Assembly: GCF_000090795.2 (NCBI RefSeq)
Contig: NW_003546317.1
Location: forward strand, 9,316 to 73,315
DNA: 64,000 nt
Direction: 5' to 3'
From: Amphimedon queenslandica
Lineage: Eukaryota > Porifera > Demospongiae > Haplosclerida > Niphatidae
Part shown: in pieces, positions 47,857 through 61,719 of the stretch
Layout: each line of letters starts with the position of its first letter
Position numbering within the stretch: the first letter of the stretch is position 1
Made by a program: the position numbers and the translations under genes
Notes under the pieces: model-generated
The model's input: the letters and a program-made list of their open reading frames with translations, nothing else
Told to the model about the DNA's origin: nothing
Database searches by the model: none

Positions 47857-48185
47857 CATGGTCTTTTGCTGTACATGTGGAGCTCAAGATGTGTGATTGT
47901 GAACAAAGTAATACATAATTATGCCAGTTGCTCTCACTTGTAAAATGGAATTAATGAAGCACGTGTTTCCAAGATTAATGAGACCTGGTACACGAGAATC
48001 TGCATGAAAGGGAATATTATCATAATGTCACATGTTAGTAGTCGTGCAGTTTTGGTTTTTTTTTTTTTACCTCTACCCCTGAGGCTTTCGGGACCAAACA
48101 AAACGTAAGCTGTAGCTGCGATGGCAGCTGCACCTGTTAGACAGAGAGTCCACCAAAACGTGCTGTCCTGCAAAACGCCTGACAT
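43425..48185 (-). CDS. USP30: Mitochondrial ubiquitin-specific protease USP30
   Basis: Eleven exons (48071-48185, 47938-47999, 46538-46622, 45822-45913, 45414-45468, 45246-45335, 45065-45153, 44951-45016, 44192-44472, 43673-43727, 43425-43598) give 387 residues (human 517). One membrane span at about 11-31 (WWTLCLTGAAAIAATAYVLFG) matches the outer-mitochondrial-membrane anchor. VPGLINLGNTCFINSILQ holds the catalytic Cys52, and GGPSSGHYCTYR the His. WLYTSDTTV retains the Ser that human USP30 uses in place of the usual Asp/Asn. CDCQHA and ECPSCSK are the zinc-ribbon CxxC pairs. USP30 removes ubiquitin from mitochondrial proteins and opposes mitophagy. The first exon is 117 bp from PRKRIP1. Confidence 0.93.
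45631..45791. mobile_element. MITE with TAGCCTCTTAATGGACAC ends
   Basis: About 160 bp in a USP30 intron. The left end TAGCCTCTTAATGGACAC and right end GTGTCCATTAAGAGAGGCT are inverted repeats. Internal TACAGAGGTGTCC motifs recur in the relative at 52471-52690. Confidence 0.75.
46143..46455. repeat. AAT/GAT trinucleotide microsatellites
   Basis: Runs of AAT, ATT-AAT and GATGAT at 46143-46280 and again at 46418-46452, within a USP30 intron. Confidence 0.85.
46738..47277. mobile_element. hAT-like non-autonomous transposon with 8-bp target duplication
   Basis: 540 bp with ends CAGGGGTGTATCTAAG and CTTAGATACGCCCCTG (15 of 16 complementary). It is flanked by identical 8-bp CTATAGGG at 46730-46737 and 47278-47285. 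Such CAGGG ends with 8-bp duplications are typical of hAT elements. Inside is a hairpin at 46788-46808 (GCGGCGCGC/GAA/GCGCGCCGC). No transposase ORF is recognisable, so it is non-autonomous. It interrupts a 180-bp palindromic array. Confidence 0.9.
47278..47815. repeat. Palindromic 180-bp array, about three units
   Basis: Units in a USP30 intron are joined by CCCTGTACTATAGTACAGGG near 47453 and 47640. The array continues leftwards beyond the inserted hAT-like element (TACACTGTA at 46721). Confidence 0.85.
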
Positions 48186-48302
48186 TATCTTTTCTACAGT
48201 TGCTTTCTTTTCGCCATTATTTTGTGGCGGCCACGCCCATTATAAAATGGCGTCCGTGACGACGGCGCCATTTTATTTGAGAGGGCGGGGCTTGTTAGAA
48301 TT
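48186..48302. promoter_or_regulatory. Bidirectional promoter USP30/PRKRIP1
   Basis: A 117-bp interval with an inverted pair AAAATGGCG (48244-48252) and CGCCATTTT (48266-48274), both YY1-like, and a GC box GGGCGGGG near 48283. It is unusually GC-rich for the window. Confidence 0.55.
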
Positions 48303-49400
48303 ATGAGTAATTCTGCAAGTGAAGGGAAGACAGATGAAAAGGAGAGGAATAAAGGTGGTAGAGGTCGGAGAGAGGAGGACAAGCGTCCATATCATCTCTC
48401 AGCTAAGGGCCAACAAAAGTACCAACTAGAGAAATTAATGGCTGACCCAGTATGTTTACTTCTCTATTCATTTCTACTAGTATTAAATTGGACTTCTCTT
48501 CTTTATTATTTTTAGGAAAAACCAGTAGAAGTACCAGACATGAAGCCTGATTGGAAGCCACCTGAGCCTCCAGAATTCAAAAGATTTTATATGGGTGAGG
48601 CCAATCATTATGAATGTCTTAAAGTCAAAATTAATAAAATGCTGTTCTAATACTGTATATACATAGGGGGTATATATAATTATTTCCCGGGGAAAATATT
48701 TCACGAAAATCACCTTTGAACCTATTCACAAGACAAATTTTTGCACTTTTTTCTACTGACCATTATTAGTATGATAAAAAATAATTTTTATGGATAAAAA
48801 TTTTCACGAATTTTTTAAAACGGTGAAATTAGCGAAATTAAATCCCCGTGAAATATACCCCCTATACGGTAGTAATGGCAATACTAATTTTGATGATAAT
48901 AGGGTCAAGTGCTGGTGCTGGTAGTGAAGTGTTTCACGTTTATCGTCACTTGAGACGCTACGAGTCAATAAGACAGGACTGGATCAGAGAGACAGCAGAA
49001 AAGGAAGACAAAGATGCTGAATTTCAAATGAGACTGGCAGAGAAGAGGGCAGCTGCTGAACAAAAAACAGCAAAAAAGAGAGCAAAAAGGTATACAGTTA
49101 TGTAATGCATTTTGTTATATTTGTGTATGTTTATTCTGTGAATCCTTAAATAAATAAATCAATAAATAAATAAATCAATAAATAAAATATTCTCGTTCAC
49201 AATTTTATAATTGTATTTTTTTTAGATTAAAGAAAAAGCAATTGAAAGAGAAAAAGATTTTATTAGATAAGAAGACAGAAAAACTCCCTGTAGGAGGAGA
49301 CATTGAGGAACAAGCTAAGAGAGATGAGAGTGAGAATGATGATGATGATGATGATGATGATGATGCTTATGAGAATCCTTTTGTTATTGGAGGAAAATAA
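48303..49400 (+). CDS. PRKRIP1: PRKR-interacting protein 1 homologue
   Basis: Four exons (48303-48449, 48516-48594, 48903-49089, 49226-49400) give 195 residues (human 184). [40 protein letters not shown] and the basic helix [18 protein letters not shown] are diagnostic. It ends in an acidic (Asp)n run and NPFVIGGK. In vertebrates PRKRIP1 contributes a long helix bridging U2 snRNP and the step II spliceosome and also binds PKR. The GAT run encoding the Asp tract (49337-49363) may vary in length. A MITE fills the second intron. Confidence 0.95.
48651..48873. mobile_element. MITE with TACTGTAT/ACGGTAGTA ends
   Basis: It fills most of PRKRIP1 intron 2 (48595-48902). The left TACATAGGGGGTATATA and right TATACCCCCTATACGGTA are inverted repeats, with CCCGGGG/CCCCGTG further in. 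It is related by its ends to the ACCGTA elements. Confidence 0.7.
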
Positions 49401-50151
49401 AATGATGAGTAACAACTTGATTGCAATTGTTTGAGCTACTACTCCATAGCATAAAGGCCTTTCTACACTAGCACTTCTGATGCGCATTGAGCTGGTTTGG
49501 AACCGGTTCCAGTCCATAGTCCAGTCATTCCACACCTGATGCGCATGCGCATTATCTCAAACCACCTCCATATGTGGTTTGAATGTGCATTCAATAGATA
49601 GCCAATGGCAGCTGGATCAGAAATGCTATCAAAATATACATGATCCTGGAACCGGTTCAAGTGTAGAAAGGCCTTAAAAGAGGTCTTATCATCCCAAAAA
49701 CTAATTTTTGAGCTATGAGCATCTATAAATGTACTTTGTACTATTATCATAATGAAAGTTTGCTTGAAAAACCAAGAAAAATAGACAAAAATTAAAACCA
49801 CAAATACATAATGTATATGCATAAAGAGAGAGTGAGAGAGAGAAGAGTCAGCAAGAGAGCTTTTCATGAAAAAAAATTAAGAGAAAGAAAAGGAGAAAAA
49901 TGCATAAAATCTATAATGATAATAATAATAATAATAATAATAATTACTGTATTAATACGTTATATTATTTCGTCATTTTTACAACTAAGGAGAGAAGCAT
50001 CGCTAGAACAAAACACTTAATAATAATAATAACGATTATTATTATTATTAATTTCAATATTAATAAGAGAAGTACCAAAGTTTAAAGTGAGAGAGAGAAA
50101 GAGAGCGAATGAGAAGGAGGAGGGGAAGGTGGTCTTGCATTTTTAAGGACG
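49401..50151. other. Convergent gap PRKRIP1 / PP1
   Basis: 751 bp between two stop codons. It holds the Harbinger-like MITE, AAT and ATT runs (49917-49945, 50017-50050) and presumed 3' UTRs. I see no gene. Confidence 0.5.
49455..49674. mobile_element. Harbinger-like MITE with TAA target duplication
   Basis: 220 bp with perfect 15-bp ends AGGCCTTTCTACACT and AGTGTAGAAAGGCCT, flanked by TAA on both sides (49452-49454, 49675-49677). TAA/TTA duplications are typical of PIF/Harbinger. An internal pair of GGAACCGGTTC motifs (from 49500 and 49648) gives extra symmetry, and GATGCGCATGCGCAT lies in the middle. Confidence 0.85.
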
Positions 50152-54868
<4,717 letters not shown>

Positions 54869-55085
54869 TATAAGGAGGGGTTGCGCCTATTGTGGACGAA
54901 GAGGGGACCAGGAGACACGACTTGGGGGATATTGTTCCAATACACTAAAGAGATGAGATAGTGGAAGATGGCGAGTGTGTGTGCTCCTTTTCGTTGATGG
55001 GGCGATAAAAATATGTGGATCACGTGACTAGAATTGTAGACATGTCGTGACGTCACTGTGACGCAATATATCCACGTGGAGCTAA
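54869..55085. promoter_or_regulatory. Bidirectional promoter PP1/C1QBP with CRE
   Basis: 217 bp between divergent ATGs. It has a perfect CRE TGACGTCA at 55048-55055 and CACGTG at 55021-55026 and 55073-55078, the last 8 bp before the C1QBP ATG. Confidence 0.6.
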
Positions 55086-56368
55086 ATGGCTACGTCTCTT
55101 TTATGGAGAAATGCTTCGTTGGCTGCCAGACGACTAGTGTCCCGTCAAATATGTAGGAGGACCGTTCCCAGTCCCTCTACATCTCTCCTTAAAACTCCAG
55201 TGTTGGCAACACGTACGAAATCAAGCTTGATTTTAAATCATGTTTTTTTTAAATCCTATTTTCACAGGTTTTAAAAGCTCTTTCTCTAACGACGCTAATA
55301 AGGGAGCGAGCGCTAGTCTTTTGCTACAGGCTCAAGCTGAATTAGATTTGGAGAGCACTGACGAGGAGGCTCTTGGATTTAATGGTTTTCAAATAAGCAT
55401 CAATGGGGCTCAAGCTATCCTCACACGCATGCATGGAAACGAAGAGTAAGGGAAAGCGAAACCTTTAAACATGTACATGTACACACATGCTGACAACCAC
55501 TCCGCCCTCATTTAGAGGTGTGGCTAAAATTGAAATAATTACCGTATAGCGGGAAATTTTCGAGGGACTAAAATTTGGCGATTTTGTGGCCACGTGCCAT
55601 TGAGCATGCGTATAATGGCTCAAAATGGCAGATTTTATTTTGGCGAAATTATTTTCGAGGATAATAATTTTCGCAAATTACCTGTATCAGGAGGTCCACA
55701 AAATTAATTTTTACAAATTTCCACTATTCTTTTATCTGGTACGGTATTAAATTAATTTTCAAGGAATTTAATTTTGTGAATTTTAAAAAATCCACAAAAT
55801 TTGTAAAAATTTTTGTCCTCAAAAAAAACTGCTATAGGATAATTATAGATGAATGTACACATATCTATAAATTATATCAATTTATAAATTACATCAATTT
55901 GCAATGGCTTGGTGTTTGTTTTTTTATTGTTTTGCTAGAGTGAAGGTTGAGCTTAATCTCAATGCTTATTCTGATATGCTTGAAGATGAATTAGATGATG
56001 ATGATGATGATGACAATGTCGAAGAAACCCGAAACAAAGTAAATATCATATCATTCTAGTTGTAATACCATGTGAACAGACCCATGTTTTGTGATCACAA
56101 AATTTAAAAAGATATTCATATTTTTTTTTTAATTATACTAACATTTTGTTCTTATGATAATTTTTGTGTAATATTTTATCACGGGAATTTACGGTATCTG
56201 TTCCTTTTTCTTTCTCTCCCTGTTATCCAGCCTTTCTTCCTTCCATCGTTCACAGTTACATTCACAAAGAAGAGCGTAAGTGACTAAGTATACTGTTTAT
56301 CTTTATTGTTCTTTATTATTCCTGCATACTATTAATACTCTAAAATAATAATAATAATAGTAATAATA

Positions 56369-56399
<31 letters not shown>

Positions 56400-57053
56400 T
56401 ATATGGTCAAATATTTTAAAAATTTCTGTCAAAAGTTTTAGCGAAAGAAATCACTGTCATTACTAGGGTATCAGTCTTGTTGTGAGGTGTTCTGTTGAAA
56501 CTAGTGACTACGATGATGAGGAAGGCTGGGGAAACCTTAGCATAACTAATGTCTCTGTAGTACCAAAAGGAGGCACTACTGATCAGTATGAAGCCGATAC
56601 TCAATACCTCAGTGATGTAAGAGAGCTTAACACTAATAGAAATAAAGATAGCCATAGATGAAGAATTCTTCATTTTTATTACATTTTATGATGCATGTAC
56701 TTATGTTGTGTAGAAAGTTTGAGCTGATTCCGATCAAAATTGGATTGTTTATGAATTTTTTAAGTTGCCGTAAAGTTGGCTAAAATACGTTGGAACAGTA
56801 GAAAATTCTTCATTTTTATTATCTTTCCTGATGCATACAATTGCATGTGTACATGTACTTATGTTGTGTTGAGAGTTTATCAGATAATTTTCTTTCACTT
56901 CCCCAGGAGCTGATGGACTCCATCAATGACTACATGGAGGACAGGAAGATAAACCAAACCTTTGCCCAAGAGCTTTTGGAGTTTTATGACAATTTTGAGA
57001 GAAAGGCCCACACACAGTTTCTTAAAGACCTTAAGAGCTTTGCCCAAAGTTAA
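55086..57053 (+). CDS. C1QBP: C1QBP/p32 (Mam33-type) mitochondrial matrix protein
   Basis: Six exons (55086-55212, 55268-55445, 55939-56038, 56231-56275, 56467-56616, 56907-57053) give 248 residues. An Arg-rich, acid-free N-terminus (MATSLLWRNASLAARRLVSR) is a good matrix presequence. An acidic Asp run (ELDDDDDDDN) follows. The p32 beta-sheet core has VTFTKKSGISLVVRC and TQYLSDELMDSINDYMEDR. The family ending TFAQELLEFYDNFERKAHTQ, then FLKDLKSFAQS, matches human FLEDLKSFVKS. p32 trimers support mitochondrial translation and ribosome assembly. The first intron is 55 bp, one intron holds a MITE, and the stop is 127 bp from the DENR stop. Confidence 0.93.
55538..55843. mobile_element. MITE, ATTACCGTATAGC ends, in C1QBP intron 2
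   Basis: The left ATTACCGTATAGC and right GCTATAGGATAAT are imperfect inverted repeats. The interior is made of complementary AAAATT/AATTTT and CCACAAAATT segments, so the whole element can fold. The central GTGCCATTGAGCATGC also occurs at 22.2 kb. Confidence 0.65.
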
Positions 57054-57180
57054 TCAATCATGTACACCTCTAGCTATTGTGTATTATATAGACCGTTAGT
57101 TGTAGATAGTTATTATTATTATTAATTTTTTGTTATTGATAAAAATTAATTTTGATTATTCGTCTTCGAAAATTATCTTG

Positions 57181-59678
57181 TCATCTTTTCTTGTCTTTTC
57201 CAAGATGGATGGATTGCTCTTCAACCTGCCAAAACATAATTTGCTCAAATACACACATACATGTATACGAACATCATTCACATAATGCATTCCTATTTAT
57301 CAGGGTTTTTGATAAGAAATTTAACTCTGCACCAATTTGGCCCAACTTTAGTCACATTTTGCACCAGAATGACTGTTTTTTTTCTCTAATATTGTAAAAC
57401 TAGCAGAATTAGCTGTAAATTTGTTGAGCGAATCAGCTCAATTGATATTGGTAACTGTGGGCCATAGCAGACTGAATCGGGCCAATTTGACTTATCAAAA
57501 AACACTGTTCTTTGTTACCTCTGGCCACTGCTCCAGTATGAAGCTGACCATATCATCAATGATGTCTCCCTGAACCACAACTTCATCTTCTCCCGTGACT
57601 GAGCTACCGCAAGAGAAACGAGTTGAAAATTGCTTGCTTGCCTTCCTTGGATCAATGTCTATCGCAAAATAAAAACTATTTAAACGTATATACATGTAGA
57701 TGCATGCAGCTTGATTTGGGTTTAAAATCGTTAGATTTTATCTTAATCAATTGCATACAATAAATTTATATTAAAAGCTAGATTTCAATGTAGGCTTTTA
57801 TTACTAATCAGTGCCATAACAAAATGAGTATTTTTTGGAGATTTACCGCAAGTCCTTAGTCCAGTAATGACCGTCACATGCTTCTTCTTGCTCCTTAACT
57901 GCTGACTTATATTAATGGACCTGGTTACTTCCTACACACATGTAGTAAAGAAAATGCTATTAACACCCTGTACTACATGTATTATGGCCCATGGTTTTTT
58001 CATCCCCAAATTTTTATTACATTTTCTGATACATATTGACGTACTTATGCTATGTAGAAAGTTTGAGCCAATTCCGACTTCAATTTTTCAAGTTATAAAT
58101 AAACTCCAAATTTTGGAAAAATACCCTGTACTATATAGCCCATGGTTTTTTCCAAAAAATGACTCAGAAATCATGGCATCCCCAATTTTTATTACATTTT
58201 CTGATGCATATTGATGTACTTATGCTACGTAGAAAGTTTGAGCTGATTCCGACTTCAATTTTTCGAGTTATGCCTATTAAAAAAAAACTCCAATTTTTTG
58301 AAAAATACCCTGTACTATAGCCCATGGTTTTTTTCCAAAAAATGGCTCCGAAATCACCTCCAATTTTTATTACATTTTCTGATACATACTGATGTACTTA
58401 TGCTGTGTAGCAAGTTTAAGCTGATTCCAACTTCAATTTTTTGAGTTATGACCATTAAAAAAAAAACTCCAATTTTTTGAAAAATACCCTGTACTATAGC
58501 CCATATTTTTTTCCAAAAAATGGCTCCGAAATCAACTCCAATTTTTATTACATTTTCTGATACATACTGATGTACTTATGCTGTGTAGCAAGTTTGAGCT
58601 GATTCCGACTTCAATTTTTCAAGTTATGACCATTTTAAAAACTCCAATTTTTTGAAAAATACCCTGTACTATAGCCCATGGTTTTTTCTAAAAATGGCTC
58701 CAAAATCACCTCTAATTTTTATTACATTTTCTGATACATATTGATGTACTTATGCTATGTAGAAAGTTTGAGCTGATTCCGACTTCAATTTTTCGAGTTA
58801 TGACCATTTAAAAAAAACTCCAATTTTTTGAAAAATACCCTGTACTATAGCCCATATTTTTTTCCAAAAAATGGCTCCGAAATCAACTCCAATTTTTATT
58901 ACATCTTCTGATACATATTGATGTACTTATGCTACGTAGAAAGTTTGAGCCAATTCCGATTTCAATTTTTTGAGTTATGACCATTTAAAAAAAACTCCAA
59001 ATTTTAAAAAATACCCTGTACTATAGCCCACAGTTTTTTTTCAAAAATCAGCTCTGAAATTTTTAACATATATTTTCTAATACATACAAATGCCCTAATG
59101 CTATGTATAAAGCCAATTAGAGAGTTATGGGTAGTCAATTTTAATTATTTGCCCAATCCAGTTTATAAATGCAAATTTGGCGCACAATTATTAATTTTAT
59201 TTAAATTACCTTTTTCTTTGGTTTCTTTATTCCTTTTCCTCCTCTTGATTGTTTCTTTCCACTGACAGCAAGTCCACTAACGCCTTCACAAACTACAAGT
59301 TTTAATAAGAATAATAATAACAACAATAAATAATAACAATAAAATTTAATTTTATAGTCCACATGTAGATACCTTTCTCAACTAGTCTTGAATAATAGCT
59401 AGGCAGGTGTATCTTCATCCATTCATGACATTGAGCCGTCGTGGGGCTGTACTCACAATACTACATGAATTTGGCCAAAATAAAACAAAAACAATTTGTA
59501 CCATACCTCAGGTGGCATTCCACAGACTAAAAAATAAATGAAAAGTGTTAAAAAAATTTTTTTAAATTATTTTTGACTTGCCTCCACAATATTCAACCTG
59601 CAGAGGGTAGCTGACGGCCTCAGATTCTTCCTCTTGTTGATCTACATCATCATTTGGGGGATCTGTTGCTGCCGCCAT
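57181..59678 (-). CDS. DENR: Density-regulated protein (translation reinitiation factor)
   Basis: Seven exons (59582-59678, 59507-59526, 59373-59460, 59210-59292, 57847-57931, 57519-57658, 57181-57225) give 185 residues (human 198). ATG 59678 (MAAATDPPNDD) matches the usual DENR start. Upstream in-frame ATGs to 59744 overlap a CACGTG promoter motif and are less likely. VEYCGVCGMPPEYCEYSP carries the Cys pairs of the zinc-ribbon-like N-terminus. A Lys-rich linker and the SUI1 domain (KKKHVTVITGLRTC, FSCGSSVTGEDEVVVQGD) follow. DENR with MCT-1 recycles 40S subunits and supports reinitiation. The first intron appears to be GC-AG, exon 2 is only 20 nt, and the 1.28-kb intron holds a repeat array. 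Confidence 0.94.
57960..59140. repeat. CCCATGG-subfamily 180-bp tandem array, six to seven units
   Basis: It occupies the DENR intron 57932-59209. Each unit reads ACCCTGTACTATAGCCCATGG, then TTTTTCCAAAAAATGGCTCC, ACATTTTCTGATACATA, GATGTACTTATGCT, GAGCTGATTCCGACTTC and a TTTTTGAAAAAT end. Spacings between CCCTGTA motifs are about 175-184 bp. Here the palindrome arm CAGGG is replaced by CCCATGG. Confidence 0.9.
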
Positions 59679-59937
59679 GTTTTTAGCCACTCCCTTCATA
59701 CCACACGTGGGTGGTTGAGGCGCCCCCATTTTGAGATTCGTCATTTCTCCTTATAAGGAAGGAAGTCCAGATTGTTGCCATGGCGAGGACCAATGAGAAC
59801 ACACCAGCCGCGCCCATTTCTCTGTGTACGCAAATCAGCCACTCCCTTCTTTAATATTAATTTTTTGTTTTTTGAAGACAACAAGACACCCTCTCTCACC
59901 CTCTTTCAGTCTTCTCTTCCATTCAAAACCGCTAAGA
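59679..59937. promoter_or_regulatory. Divergent promoter DENR / small orphan gene
   Basis: 259 bp between divergent ATGs. CACGTG lies at 59704-59709, followed by a pyrimidine-rich stretch before the orphan gene. Confidence 0.45.
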
Positions 59938-60367
59938 ATGCCTATTGGAAAGATAAGCTCTACCGCCGGAAAGGGAGCCGATTACTCCGCAGGAGCTCAA
60001 GGCATCCAACACGCCACAGGGCAAAGTAAAGCAAAGACTATCTCTCCTCCTCCATTTTATTCTGTCCATCTTTGTAGGCGGTGGCAAGGCCGAGGCTGGC
60101 TATCAGAAATCATCTGCCACTCACTCATATGGGGCAGGAGCAGTAAACGAAGAGGCAAAGCTACAGACTCCTAAAGTAAAGGAGAACTTGGGATACGCCA
60201 AGAGCGAGCTTGCCGGGCAGAGCAATTATGGCGCCGGTGCTGTTGGCGTAGAACTGGCGACTAACGCTCCGAAGATAAAGCACGAGGGGCTTGGACAAGT
60301 AGACAAGAAGCAAGAAATGGTTCATGATAAGAAGGGCAGTGTGGACATGGGAGATGATGACCAATAA
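59938..60367 (+). CDS. Unrecognised small Gly/Ala/Lys-rich protein
   Basis: Two exons (59938-60025, 60078-60367) give 125 residues from MPIGKISSTAGKGADYSAGA. The protein is hydrophilic and low in complexity, with three loosely repeated Tyr-x-AGA motifs (ADYSAGAQG, HSYGAGAVN, SNYGAGAVG). Lys-rich segments and an acidic end VDMGDDDQ follow. There is no signal peptide or membrane segment. Composition recalls LEA-like or other disordered proteins, but I do not recognise a family. Phase across the 52-bp intron and clean splice sites support a real gene. Confidence 0.68.
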
Positions 60368-61719
60368 TGACAGCAACAAAATGGAACATTCTCTCCTTAC
60401 ACTCTCTCACACACACAATAGCTGTACAATGCTCCTTTTGTTTTTTTCCTGTATTTGAGTTTCGTTGTAGCTTGTACTGTTTTAGGCAGATTTTATATAA
60501 TAATAGTTTTTCTCTTTAACTAAATAATATTAAGTATAAACATTAAATTGAAACAAAATCTAAGTAAACGTGTTTATTTAAAGCATTCACAGTTATAGTT
60601 AGTGATATTAAGCAGAACTTGAAACTCAAAAGCTACATACACATCTTCAATACATCAATCAGTTTTCCCCAACGTGTGACATAAAGATAATTTAATCTTA
60701 TCATAATCATAATCATGTTATATTGAATACAGTACATACCTCCAAACCAATTAGACTCACCCCATGATACTCCAGTGTACTAATTACCACTGTTGCCTCT
60801 CTAAACATGGCTAATGGGTCAATGGTGAAGAATAACTACACCATTAAAACAGTGGGCCAGTTATGTATATTTTATAATGCTTATAGTATAAACCATAAAG
60901 GTGGGGTAGAGAAGTGCCATAACCCATTTTTATGTAACCACAGGCCATGCATAATAATGAATCCAGTCCACATACACAGCCTGTGAATACATTAACTATT
61001 GTGTTTGTCACTGTATAGATTTTCTATGTGCATTCATTTCAGTAAAAACATGCAAAGCACATGATGTTGTTCACAAATGACTAAAATGGATACTACAGTA
61101 GTTTCTCATTAGACTATTATCATTATCATAAAAGGTATTGGGACACATGTTTCTGTTGTCATTGCTCCTTTATTCACTCACTACATGACCTTGCTTGCTC
61201 TACATTGTACTCATACCATGAGTATTGTTTATCTGATACAACTGAACAGCAGTTATAAGGCTTCAAGGGCAAGCATGCTTGAAAGTTAACACTATGCTGA
61301 TTGTGCCATTTTGCACTATCTTTACTCTTACAGAGCTTCAACTGGCAACACTTCCCTCTGCCTTGCAATGAGAGGGAAAAAAACAAACATGCAAACTTCC
61401 TAATATGGCAATGATTTTGATGTGGTGCGGAAGCTTTTTTAAAGGATTATTATGTTTTTGATATGCAGATTGCAAAACCAAGAAAATTTATTTTGGCTTT
61501 GTGTCCTTTTGCAAATGTAGACATGGACATATTTAGCCACATGTACTCGCATTTTTAGTTTATAGTTTAGCTATCATAATAATCATTATTATGATAGCTA
61601 AACTATAAACTCTCTGGCTCAGTTATATGAAAAAGAGTACTGTCCAGTCAAAATTCAACATTTTAGTTTTTTTGGAAAAAAAAACAGAAAGAGGGGTGAA
61701 GCATCGTTTATTATTATTA
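60368..61719. other. Convergent gap, orphan gene / SRRM2-like gene
   Basis: 1.35 kb of AT-rich sequence between two stop codons, presumably both 3' UTRs. No supported gene. It contains the 55-nt palindrome at 61557-61611. Confidence 0.5.
61557..61611. repeat. Perfect 27-bp inverted repeat with 1-nt centre
   Basis: The left arm AGTTTATAGTTTAGCTATCA plus TAATAAT is exactly complementary to the right arm, around a single C at 61584. It lies about 110 bp downstream of the SRRM2-like stop. The 1-nt loop argues against a normal pre-miRNA. Confidence 0.9.

Noticed and set aside
61557-61611. Pre-miRNA hairpin
   Set aside because: A 1-nt loop and fully perfect arms do not fit Drosha/Dicer precursors; called a palindrome only.
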